DNA of 64,000 nt from Bradyrhizobium nivariense. GTDB taxonomy: Bacteria > Pseudomonadota > Alphaproteobacteria > Rhizobiales > Xanthobacteraceae. The DNA lies in the NCBI RefSeq assembly GCF_029846715.1, contig NZ_JARVWW010000010.1, positions 1 through 64,000 of the forward strand, written 5' to 3'. Made by a program: the position numbers and the translations under genes. Below are positions 19,802 through 28,032 of this stretch, piece by piece. The notes beneath the pieces are model-generated. The model made no database searches, was not told the origin of the DNA, and was given only the letters and a program-made list of their open reading frames with translations. Each line of letters opens with the position of its first letter. Within the stretch, counting starts at the first letter, position 1.

Positions 19802-20905
19802 TCACGCTTCGATATCGACCACCACGCGATTGGCAAGCTTTGCCGGATCCGTGTTGGGCTTTATAATCGTCGCACGTCTCAGGTCGCTCGTGATCTTCAC
19901 AACCTCGCGTCGCAGCTCTGCGCCCGAGGGATGATGACCATGGGTATGGCTGCGCAGCATCGCGGCTAGGTCGGCGACCGCCACCTTGGGCGTATAGGGC
20001 GCGAAGATTTCGGCAGCGTCGTCGGGATTCTCGGCGACGTGATGAGCCGCTTCGCGGACCGCGTAAGTCAACGATTTCACGGCAGCGGGGTCCGACGCCC
20101 AGAGCGAGCTGCGCACGCCCAGCGTGCAGCATGACAGATTGGCATAATCGCCGCTGAGGTTCGACGCGATCTCGACGAGGTCGCCATTGGCGCGCCGCTC
20201 GGTCAGCCAGGCGTTCGGATCGGAATCCGCGATCGCCTGAATCTCCCCGCGTTGCAGGGCGATCAACTGCAGATCGGCAGGGAATTCGCGCCATTGAATG
20301 TCGGTCTGCGGGTCCAGCCCGTTGTCCGACAGCAAAATAGCAAAGAAATTGCGTGGCGGCCCGGAAATGCTGGACACGCCGATGGTCTTGCCCTTGAGGT
20401 CGGTGATGTCCTTGAAACCGGACTCCTTGCGCACGAACAGGCGCGTGCAGCCGCCATGCAGACCTGTCGTCAGCTTGACGTCGATGCCCTGCTCCAGCGG
20501 CTTGAGCCAGTTGAGCAGCATGCTCGAGCCGGCGTCCGCCTTGTCGGTCGCCAGCGCCTGGAGCATCTGGTCCGTATTGCCTGCCAGTTGCAGGAATTCC
20601 ACGTCCAGATTGTGACGCGCGAAGAACCCCCTGTGCAGCGCGACCGGCACCGCCGCCGTACAGATACCGGTGCCGTTATAGGCAAAGCGAATGTGACGGG
20701 GCGGGCCCTTCGGCGCTTCCTCCGAGCCCGCGACCTTGCAGATCGGCGCGCCGCTCAGGGGATCGGCGACTTGGCCGAGACCAAATGCCGGAAAGGCACG
20801 CGCAGCCTGCATCAGGCCGAACGGCGCAGTCGCGCCGGCGAGCCCCGCCAGCCCGAGCACCCCGCGCCGGGACCAAGGACCGTGTTGATCTGATGCCATG
20901 AACAT
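19802..20905 (-). CDS. NitT/TauT-type substrate-binding protein, Tat-exported
   Basis: A 367-residue binding protein with a twin-arginine leader (WSRRGVLGLAGLAGA). Family features include IRFAYNGTGICTAAVPVALH, FFARHNLDVEFLQLAGN and the TDLKGKTIGVSS loop between lobes. It has a cysteine pair (LSCCTLGV) and a His-rich stretch HTHGHHPSG near the C-terminus, which might bind metal. It lies 200 bases downstream of a permease gene in a cluster that already has its own binding protein, so it is a second one for the same translocator or an orphan. ATG at 20905 or 20899. Confidence 0.82.
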   Translation of the reverse strand: MFMASDQHGPWSRRGVLGLAGLAGATAPFGLMQAARAFPAFGLGQVADPLSGAPICKVAGSEEAPKGPPRHIRFAYNGTGICTAAVPVALHRGFFARHNLDVEFLQLAGNTDQMLQALATDKADAGSSMLLNWLKPLEQGIDVKLTTGLHGGCTRLFVRKESGFKDITDLKGKTIGVSSISGPPRNFFAILLSDNGLDPQTDIQWREFPADLQLIALQRGEIQAIADSDPNAWLTERRANGDLVEIASNLSGDYANLSCCTLGVRSSLWASDPAAVKSLTYAVREAAHHVAENPDDAAEIFAPYTPKVAVADLAAMLRSHTHGHHPSGAELRREVVKITSDLRRATIIKPNTDPAKLANRVVVDIEA

Positions 20906-21009
20906 CTCCTGAATTTCCTTGCCGATGCCAGCGCCCGCTTGGCGCTCGTGTGACGGCAGCGATGGCGTCAGATGCTAGAGATCACCGCAGATCGGGTCGA
21001 TTTCAAAGA

Positions 21010-21019
21010 TTTGCGCAAA
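21010..21019. promoter_or_regulatory. Perfect palindrome TTTGCGCAAA upstream of the Tat-exported binding protein
   Basis: A 10-base perfect palindrome sits in the 199-base gap before the binding-protein gene on the minus strand. Its position suits an operator, but the matching regulator is unknown and such short palindromes also occur by chance. Confidence 0.25.
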
Positions 21020-21104
21020 GCTAGTGAGTTCATGTCGCAACACTTGGCGCAGCAGAAATAGCTGCACTGAAAAAGGAAGGAGGACAACGCCGCGACGGGA
21101 GACA

Positions 21105-21872
21105 CTACTCTTTGCGCCGGGGAATGAGCTTCTGTTCGAGCAAGGTTGCGCCGCGATCGATGACGAATCCGACCGAGCCAACGACCAGGATTCCAAGCAG
21201 GACGAGATCCATATCGAAACGCTCGCGACCCGCGATGATGAGCCCACCGATGCCGGGACCGGCCGCCATAAAGTATTCGGCGCCGATCGTGGCGAGCCAT
21301 GCATAGATCAGCGCGAGATGAAGGCCGGTGAGAAGCGACGGCAGCGCTGCCGGAAGGTAGACGTGGAGCACGAACTGAAGGCGATTGAAGCGGAAGACTT
21401 CGCCGACCTCGACCAGCTTCTCGGACGTCGCATGCACGCCTTCGACGAGGTTGAGAATGACTGGTATTGACGCCGCGAGCGCGATGAACACGACCTTGGC
21501 GATCTCGTCGAACCCGAACCACAGCGAGATCAGTGGAATCCAGGCCAGCAACGCGATCTGCTTCAGCCCGTTGAACCAGGTCGTGAAAATGCGATCCGCG
21601 ATTCGCGACAGACTGAGAAGCAGTCCGATCATGATCCCTATGCCTGAGCCAAGCGCAAATCCCAGGAGATCGCGGCGCAAGCTGGCGCCGAGCGCCCCGA
21701 CCAGTTCGCCGCTGATCAATTCATCCCAGCCGCTAATGCCAACCTGCTCGAGCGGCGGTAAAAACTGGGGGTTGGCGAGGCCGGAACGGCTCGCGATCTC
21801 CCATAGAACGAGCAGCCCGAGCGGAAGAACCAGACCGCGCCCTGCGGTCTTGAGCGCGGGGTTAAGAGACAC
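21105..21872 (-). CDS. ABC permease, SsuC/TauC type (second permease of the cluster)
   Basis: A 255-residue permease with about six helices. The EAA loop is EKLVEVGEVFRFNRLQFVLH, followed by VYLPAALPSLLTGLHLAL. The GTG at 21872 overlaps the stop of the upstream permease gene, so translation is coupled. It differs clearly in sequence from that permease but has the same fold and length. The importer therefore probably has a heterodimeric channel, unusual in the NitT/TauT group, where one permease usually suffices. Confidence 0.88.
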   Translation of the reverse strand: MSLNPALKTAGRGLVLPLGLLVLWEIASRSGLANPQFLPPLEQVGISGWDELISGELVGALGASLRRDLLGFALGSGIGIMIGLLLSLSRIADRIFTTWFNGLKQIALLAWIPLISLWFGFDEIAKVVFIALAASIPVILNLVEGVHATSEKLVEVGEVFRFNRLQFVLHVYLPAALPSLLTGLHLALIYAWLATIGAEYFMAAGPGIGGLIIAGRERFDMDLVLLGILVVGSVGFVIDRGATLLEQKLIPRRKE

Positions 21873-22722
21873 GGTCGATCCGCCAACGTTGCAGCCGGGC
21901 TTCGACCGCTGCCAGCCCCTTGTCACTGACAAAGCCGATGACACCGATGACGATCATCGCGACTAGCACGGTGTCGAGCCAGAACATCTGACGGCCCCAG
22001 ACGAGAAGGTAGCCAAGTCCTTCGGACGAGGCCAGCAGCTCGACGCTGACGAGTGCGATCCATGCATGGGTCAAGCCGTAGCGCAGGCCGGTGAAGATCG
22101 GCGGCACCGATCCTGGAAGCACGACATGGCGCAGCATCTGCAAGGGCGTGAAGCGAAAGGTCTCGCCGACCTCGACCAACGCTTTCGGCACGTTCACGAT
22201 GCCGGCGCTCGTGTTCATAACGACGGGTACGAACGCAGCCTTGGCGATAACCACGATCTTGAGCGTTTCGCCGATACCGAGCAGCAACATCGCCAGCGGG
22301 ATCCAGGCCAGCGCCGGCACCTGCGCGATCGCCGTGAAGAGCGGCCGCACATACTCGTCCACGCGGCGCGACAGCCCCATGGCGGACCCGATCACCAGGC
22401 CTGCTCCCGCGCCAACTACGAAACCATAGGCGACCCGCCGCAGGCTGTAGCCGGCATGCTGGGCGAGCTCTCCGCTCACGATCATGTCCTGCAACGTATG
22501 CAGGACGTCGCCGGGCCTCGGCAGGATCTGTTCTGCCAGCCAGCCCCGATCAGTACCGATGATCCAGATCGGGAGGGCCACCGCCGGCAACACCAGCAGC
22601 CAGCCACAAGCCGCCAGACGCCGCAACACCGCCTGCCCCGCAGGACTGGCGAAGATGCGGCGAATAGCAACCTGCCATGAGGCGCGTGGTCCAGCTGAGG
22701 TCCGAATTGCCGCGTCGGTCAT
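21862..22722 (-). CDS. ABC permease, SsuC/TauC type (first permease of the cluster)
   Basis: A 286-residue permease. A short cytoplasmic N-terminus leads to a first helix (CGWLLVLPAVALPIWIIG). The BPD_transp_1 core follows with YSLRRVAYGFVVGAGAGLVIG and the EAA loop KALVEVGETFRFTPLQMLRH, then VVLPGSVPPIFTGLRYGL. The start overlaps the ATPase stop (ATGA) and the end overlaps the second permease. It functions with both in uptake of a small organic anion (family inference). Confidence 0.9.
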   Translation of the reverse strand: MTDAAIRTSAGPRASWQVAIRRIFASPAGQAVLRRLAACGWLLVLPAVALPIWIIGTDRGWLAEQILPRPGDVLHTLQDMIVSGELAQHAGYSLRRVAYGFVVGAGAGLVIGSAMGLSRRVDEYVRPLFTAIAQVPALAWIPLAMLLLGIGETLKIVVIAKAAFVPVVMNTSAGIVNVPKALVEVGETFRFTPLQMLRHVVLPGSVPPIFTGLRYGLTHAWIALVSVELLASSEGLGYLLVWGRQMFWLDTVLVAMIVIGVIGFVSDKGLAAVEARLQRWRIDRVS

Positions 22723-23564
22723 GCGTCTGCTCCGCTCGGGAGCTCTTGCGCGACCGAACCGCCATCGCCTTCGCCGAGCGTCCTCAAGATTTCGTTGCGG
22801 GTACGGACAAGGTCGTCACTGCTCCGGGATCTTGGCCGCGGGACCGTCACGTCGAAGATGCGTGCAACCCGGCCCGGGCGGGGCGCGAGCACGATGATGC
22901 GATCGCCGAGCAGCACAGCCTCGTCGACGTCATGGGTCACGAGGATCATGCTGATCTTCTCATGCGCCCAGATGCGCTGAAGCTCGATCTGGAGCCGCGC
23001 GCGCGTCAATGCGTCGAGCGCGCCGAAGGGCTCGTCGAGCAGCAGCAGCCGGGGACGGTTGACGAGACCACGGGCGATGGCCGCCCGTTGCGCCATGCCG
23101 CCGGAAAGCTGGTGTGGATAGGCCTCGGCGAAACCGTCGAGGCCGACCAGCGAGATGTGCGCCGCGATGGAGTCCTTCTTGGCGCGCTCGCTAAGCGGCG
23201 CATTCTTGAGGCCGAGCGCGATATTCTGCGCAACCGTTGCCCAGGGAAAGAGCCGCGGCTCCTGGAAGACGATGCCGCGATCGAGGCTCGTCCCGGAAAT
23301 CGCTTCGCCATCCTGACTGATGCTGCCCCGAAAATCGCGATCGAGACCGGCGACCAGCCGCAACAGCGTCGATTTCCCGCATCCGCTCGGGCCGAGCAGC
23401 ACCACGAACTCGCCCGCCGCAACATCGAGCGACACATCCTTCAACGCCTCAACCGTCGCACCGTTGACGACGAACGATTTAGAGACATTTCGAATGTCGA
23501 GACGCGCGCCGCTTCGATCGCTGCTCACCGATGGCATCGTTTCCGCCTGCAACAGCGCGGTCAT
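22719..23564 (-). CDS. ABC ATPase, NitT/TauT/SsuB type
   Basis: A 281-residue ATPase. Walker A GPSGCGKST is at residues 58-66, the Q-loop FQEPRLFPWATV, the signature LSGGM and Walker B LLLDEPFGALD. The switch is LVTHDVDEAVLLGDR. FQEPRLFPW is characteristic of the sulfonate/nitrate/taurine ATPase group. Its start overlaps the end of the binding-protein gene (ATGA). Confidence 0.92.
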   Translation of the reverse strand: MTALLQAETMPSVSSDRSGARLDIRNVSKSFVVNGATVEALKDVSLDVAAGEFVVLLGPSGCGKSTLLRLVAGLDRDFRGSISQDGEAISGTSLDRGIVFQEPRLFPWATVAQNIALGLKNAPLSERAKKDSIAAHISLVGLDGFAEAYPHQLSGGMAQRAAIARGLVNRPRLLLLDEPFGALDALTRARLQIELQRIWAHEKISMILVTHDVDEAVLLGDRIIVLAPRPGRVARIFDVTVPRPRSRSSDDLVRTRNEILRTLGEGDGGSVAQELPSGADA

Positions 23565-24646
23565 TGCCCTGCCGTCAGCGGCTTGCCGCTCGCATCATAT
23601 TCCTGCCAATAGCCCACGAGGCCTTGCTCCTTGAGCGCCGCATCGAGAAACGATCGGTCGAACCATCCATCGATCTCGACGTCCCGACGCAGGAGGCCAA
23701 ACTCCTTTGCTTGCTTCGCCTGCACGCGATAGCTCTCGATGATCGAGGCATCGACGATCGGCGTGTTGCGGTATTTCAGCTCCTGATTTGAGAAGTCGAA
23801 GCGATAACCGGAGGCCGGGAAACCGGTCCGCGCCGAAATATCGAAGAACGCTTCCCGATTGGCTTCGTCCGACGACCATCGCGCAGCCTTCACAATCGCC
23901 GAAACGATCTTCTGCGTGACGTCGGGATGCGCCTTGATGAAGGCCTCCTGCCCGATTAGCGTGGAGTGGCGCTCATAGGCCGGGTTGTCACCCTTGGTCG
24001 TGTAGATGATCTCGGCGATGTTCTTCTCGGCGAGGCTCGCGAGGGGAAAATTGCCGAAGGCGGCGTCGATATCCTTGGAGGTCAATGCCGCGTTCGTCGT
24101 AGCAGTATCCATGTTGATCACCTGCACGTCCTTCTCCTGAAGGCCGTTGCCAGCGAGCACCTTCACAGCGGCGAGATGATTGTTCGTGCCTCGGAAGATC
24201 GAGACCTTTTTCCCACGCAAATCCGTAACCTTACGAACCGGCGAACCGACCGGCACGGCGAGATAGATCGGAGCGTGCGCGCCCGAAGCCAGCAGAATCT
24301 TCGTCTTCAGGCCATTCGCGCGGCCAATGATCTCCGGCAGATCGCCCTGGATCGCGAAATCGAGCTGGTTGTTGGCGAAGGCCTCGTTGACCGCCGGCCC
24401 AGCCCCTTTAAAGAAATACCATTCAATCTTCACGTCCGGCCGGTCGCTGAGCTCCCGATCGAGGTAGTGCTCGGAGTGAGCGACCCCGGCCGATGAACCG
24501 CCCGAGAATTGACGATTATCCGAGCCGACCGACGCAAAACCGATCCTCACCGTGATCGTATCGGCAGCCCAACCCGGCGACGCCGCCGCAATCAGGAGTC
24601 CCGCCCCCGCAAGCAGGCAGCGGAGAAGCGCTCGTTTTCCGATCAT
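23561..24646 (-). CDS. NitT/TauT (SsuA-like) substrate-binding protein
   Basis: A 361-residue binding protein with a Sec signal cut near PGWA. The mature part starts VRIGFASVGSDNRQFSGGSS, with FFKGAGPAVNEAFANNQLDF and SIFRGTNNHLAAVKVL as family-typical loops. It is long for SsuA but shares its order of elements. It heads the transporter part of the operon, just 23 bases after an LLM monooxygenase gene. That gene order is classic for sulfonate or sulfone utilisation. Confidence 0.88.
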   Translation of the reverse strand: MIGKRALLRCLLAGAGLLIAAASPGWAADTITVRIGFASVGSDNRQFSGGSSAGVAHSEHYLDRELSDRPDVKIEWYFFKGAGPAVNEAFANNQLDFAIQGDLPEIIGRANGLKTKILLASGAHAPIYLAVPVGSPVRKVTDLRGKKVSIFRGTNNHLAAVKVLAGNGLQEKDVQVINMDTATTNAALTSKDIDAAFGNFPLASLAEKNIAEIIYTTKGDNPAYERHSTLIGQEAFIKAHPDVTQKIVSAIVKAARWSSDEANREAFFDISARTGFPASGYRFDFSNQELKYRNTPIVDASIIESYRVQAKQAKEFGLLRRDVEIDGWFDRSFLDAALKEQGLVGYWQEYDASGKPLTAGQ

Positions 24647-24669
24647 GTGATTCCCTCGTGCATTTCGAA

Positions 24670-26022
24670 TTATTCGGCTGCAACGGCCGCGGGGCGTCGC
24701 GCCGGTTGCGGGCGGCGCAGGCCAAGGTGGTCGCGCAAGGTCGTTCCCTCGTACTCATCGCGGAACAGGCCGCGGCGGCGCAGCTCAGGGACGACCAGCC
24801 GGATAAAGTCGGTCAGACCGCCCGGCAGGGTCGGCGCCATGATATTGAAACCATCGGCCCCGTAATTCTGGAAACGCTCCTCGAGCTGGTCCGCGATCTG
24901 CACGGGCGTTCCGACCAGTTGCCAGTGCCCCCGCGCGCCGGCGATCCGGAGATAGAGATCGCGAACCGTCAGTCCTTCCCTGCGTGCCAGCTCCAGCAGA
25001 AGCGCCTGCCTGCTCTTGCCGCCCTCGGTCTCCTTGAGTGCCGGTATAGGCCCGTTCGGATCGGCATGGACGATTTCGGGCGCACCGAGAAACCCGGCGA
25101 GCAGATCGAGCCCAACCTGAGGAAGGATGAGCGACTGCAATTCGTCGAACTTCTCCTTCGCTTCGCTTTCGGTCTCCGCAACCACGGGGAAGATGCCAGG
25201 CAGGATTTTCAGCTCGTCCGCGTCACGGCCATATTTGGGTAGCCTGCCCTTGACGTCGGAATAGAATGAGACGGCGTCTTCGAGCGTCTGCTGTGCGGTG
25301 AAGATGGCTTCCGCCGTTCGCGCCGCGAGCTCCTTGCCGGGTCCGCTTGACCCTGCCTGCACCAGCACCGGCCGCCCCTGCGGCGACGGCGGGATGTTGA
25401 GGGGACCGCGCACCTTGAAATGACGGCCCTGGTGGTTGAGGAGGTGCAGCTTTTCGGGATCGAAATAACGGCCACTTGCGCGGTCGCGTTCAAAGGCATC
25501 GTGATCCCAGCTGTCCCACAGGCCGAGAACCACGTCGGCAAATTCTTCCGCCCGCGCGTAGCGCTCGGCGTGGGCGACGAGGCCGTCATGATTGAAGTTC
25601 AACGCGGCCGACGCTTCCGTCGACGTGACGAGATTCCAGCCGGATCGACCGCCGCTCAAACGATCGAGAGAGCCGAACTGCCGCGCCACGTTGAACGGCT
25701 CGCTGTAGCTTGTCGAGACCGTGGCAACCAGGCCAATCCGGGACGTGACAGCCGCGAGCGCCGACAGCAGCGTCAGCGGCTCGAACGGATAGACCCCGCT
25801 GTGGGCCTTGTGGCTGGACGCTTCGATGCGATCGACGCGCACGCCAACCATGTCCGCAAGGAAAATGGCATCGAACTTGGCCTCTTCCGCGATTCGGGCG
25901 AACTGCACGAAATCCGCCAGAGATTGGCTGTCGGACGCCTGCGGCGAACGCCACGCGGCGACGTGGTGACCGGTGAAAAGCAGAAAGGCGCCGAGGGACA
26001 GCTTCTCCTTGCGACGCGACAT
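24670..26022 (-). CDS. LLM-class flavin-dependent monooxygenase, NtaA/SnaA/DszA type
   Basis: A 450-residue luciferase-like TIM-barrel enzyme that would use FMNH2 and oxygen from a separate reductase. NtaA/DszA marks are SLGAFLLFTGHHVAAWRSP at the N-terminus, FDAIFLADMVGV, LSALAAVTSRIGLVATVSTS and YSEPFNVARQFGSLDRLS. The flavin-contact region GGRSGWNLVTS is followed by PVLVQAGSSGPG. Relatives oxidise nitrilotriacetate, EDTA, sulfones or pristinamycin. Neighbouring SsuA-like genes favour an organosulfur substrate (inference). It is first in the minus-strand operon, with AGAGG eight bases before the ATG. Confidence 0.9.
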   Translation of the reverse strand: MSRRKEKLSLGAFLLFTGHHVAAWRSPQASDSQSLADFVQFARIAEEAKFDAIFLADMVGVRVDRIEASSHKAHSGVYPFEPLTLLSALAAVTSRIGLVATVSTSYSEPFNVARQFGSLDRLSGGRSGWNLVTSTEASAALNFNHDGLVAHAERYARAEEFADVVLGLWDSWDHDAFERDRASGRYFDPEKLHLLNHQGRHFKVRGPLNIPPSPQGRPVLVQAGSSGPGKELAARTAEAIFTAQQTLEDAVSFYSDVKGRLPKYGRDADELKILPGIFPVVAETESEAKEKFDELQSLILPQVGLDLLAGFLGAPEIVHADPNGPIPALKETEGGKSRQALLLELARREGLTVRDLYLRIAGARGHWQLVGTPVQIADQLEERFQNYGADGFNIMAPTLPGGLTDFIRLVVPELRRRGLFRDEYEGTTLRDHLGLRRPQPARRPAAVAAE

Positions 26023-26180
26023 GCAGTGGTCCTCTGACTATCGATATTGCCAAGCGATCGTGGGCAGATATGACGATTGCTTTTCGCTTTGCGCAATCTC
26101 ACAGATTTTCAATCTTGCAGCGTCCGACGCTACGTCTCGTCTTCAAGAGCCGCCGAACACGGAAGAATATGATTTTCGGG

Positions 26181-27779
26181 TCACGCCGACGGGTCGATCC
26201 AGAGATCGGCGAAGCTGCCGTTCAGTCCTTCCCCGCCAGGCGCGAAATTACGGACCTTCTTGTTGGCGATGATCACGCCACCCGCGGCAACGAGGTCGAC
26301 CGAGGCAACCTCTTCGTGAATGACCGTCTGGAACTTCCACCAGATCTCGCGCCGCTTCTCGACATTCGGCTCGATCGCCGCGGCTTCCAGCAGGCCATCC
26401 ACCTCCGCGTTGTCGTAATGCGCGGCATTTGAGAACGGCAGCCCGATCCGGAAGTTCTTTGACCAGTACGCGCGCTGGATGCCAAGCGTCGGATCGAACG
26501 TGTTCGATAGACTTTCGGCCGTCAGGTCGAACGCCCGGTCGCGGTAGACGACGTTCAGGTAGGTCGCGAGATCGTATCGCTGTATCTCGATATCGAGACC
26601 GACCTGTCGCAACGAATTGCGCAGAAAATCTGAAAGGCTTGCAGGCAGGAACGGATTTTGTGTCAGCCTCAGCTTGGCTCTGATGCCCCCTGCGCCACGC
26701 TTGATGCCGGCCTCGTCCAGCAGCTGCTCAGCCCTCTTCGGGTCGAACGGCCAGGCCTGGATTTTGGGATCGTAGAATTTCGGCAGCGCCGTGCTGACGG
26801 GTGACGGCGAAGCCAGCGCGTAGCCAAAAAACACGACATTCACCAAGGCTTTGAGATCGATTGCGTGAGCAATCGCCTTGCGCACCCGCCGATCCCGCAA
26901 GAGCTGCGTGTCAAAATTGAAGAAAAGCTGCTGCTGCGGACCAGAATATCCGTAAGTGGCGGTATCGACGACGAAGCGCTTGTCGAGCTTGAACCGCTCG
27001 ATGTCGCCATAAGGCACCGGAGTCGCACCGATGTCGACCTCTCCCGCCTCGAGGGCGGCGGCCCGCGCGGCCGGATCCAGGATGACCTTGAGCACGAGAC
27101 GGTCGACGTAGGGCTTGGGTGCGTCCCAATAGTTGGGATTGCGCACGAACAGGAGATGACTTCCCGGAACCCATTCGCGAAGGATGAACGGACCGGTTCC
27201 GATCGTCTGCTCCAGCCGAGGCTGCTCGTCAGGCTTCAGCGCCGTATAAACGTGCTTCGGCACGATCGGAGATTCGGCGCCGGCCAACGCTGTAACGAGA
27301 AATGGCGCCGGCTTTGACAGCACAATGACGGCGGTCAGCGGGTCGGGCGTTTCGACCGTCTCGACATTTGCGAACGTAATCCGGCCGCGGGGATGGGCGA
27401 TCTTCAGGCGCTCGATCGAGAATGCGACGTCTGCCGAGGTGAACTCCTTGCCGTCGGACCATTTCACGCCGGGCCTGAGCTGGAACGTGTAGCGCTTACC
27501 GTCCTCACTGATGGTCCACGATGTCGCGAGCACCGGCCGCGGATTCAGGTCGTAGTCGTAGGCCAGCAGGCCCTCGTTGATCTTGGTGCCGATCGTCTGC
27601 CCGGTTCCAGACGATGTGTTGATCGCAATGATCGCCGACGGATCGGGATAATAGACCCAATTCAACGTGCCGCCTGAGACAGGGCGCGCCTCTCCGGCAA
27701 CGGTCTTCGCAGACGGGAGCAGCACGATGGCGCTTGAGGCAAGCATGCCGCGATTGAACGTTCGACGATCGATCCCCAT
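26181..27779 (-). CDS. ABC substrate-binding protein, family 5, paralogue 1
   Basis: A 532-residue periplasmic protein with a Tat leader (DRRTFNRGMLASSAIVLLPS). Family 5 landmarks are EGLLAYDYDLNPRPVLATSW, GVKWSDGKEFTSADVAFSIE, GTGPFILREWVPGSHLLFVR and RKAIAHAIDLKALV. It is closely similar to the products at 28033 and 39198, sharing SADVAFS and HPRGR segments. No permease gene is adjacent on its strand. It probably uses the DppBCDF-type genes at 33701-37598 (inference). An upstream ATG (MNLKRLGDV) is possible, but the Tat motif fits 27779. Confidence 0.9.
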   Translation of the reverse strand: MGIDRRTFNRGMLASSAIVLLPSAKTVAGEARPVSGGTLNWVYYPDPSAIIAINTSSGTGQTIGTKINEGLLAYDYDLNPRPVLATSWTISEDGKRYTFQLRPGVKWSDGKEFTSADVAFSIERLKIAHPRGRITFANVETVETPDPLTAVIVLSKPAPFLVTALAGAESPIVPKHVYTALKPDEQPRLEQTIGTGPFILREWVPGSHLLFVRNPNYWDAPKPYVDRLVLKVILDPAARAAALEAGEVDIGATPVPYGDIERFKLDKRFVVDTATYGYSGPQQQLFFNFDTQLLRDRRVRKAIAHAIDLKALVNVVFFGYALASPSPVSTALPKFYDPKIQAWPFDPKRAEQLLDEAGIKRGAGGIRAKLRLTQNPFLPASLSDFLRNSLRQVGLDIEIQRYDLATYLNVVYRDRAFDLTAESLSNTFDPTLGIQRAYWSKNFRIGLPFSNAAHYDNAEVDGLLEAAAIEPNVEKRREIWWKFQTVIHEEVASVDLVAAGGVIIANKKVRNFAPGGEGLNGSFADLWIDPSA

Positions 27780-28032
27780 CACGTCACCCAGCCTCTTCAA
27801 ATTCATCACAACTCGGCATTTGCCCGATGACTCGGCGCAATTCCTGACCGCCGTAATGTTAGGCATGGTTCGCAGAGAATTTGCTTTTGTTGTTTGACGC
27901 GACGACGCGCGTTCGCTTGCACGAGCCGCCACGCGTACAGCAGCAAAATTTTCATTATGCGATCTGATGCGTCGCGGGATTGATTGTCCCATCCTTCGGT
28001 GAACTATTGGCGGGAGGACATTCTCGAGTGAC
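27780..28032. promoter_or_regulatory. Divergent spacer between two paralogous binding-protein genes
   Basis: About 250 bases between two similar genes pointing away from each other. It is less GC-rich than its surroundings, and contains TTTGACGCG at about 27893 and an A/T patch near 27945. A GGGAGG lies about 20 bases before the plus-strand ATG. No clear operator is seen. Confidence 0.35.
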
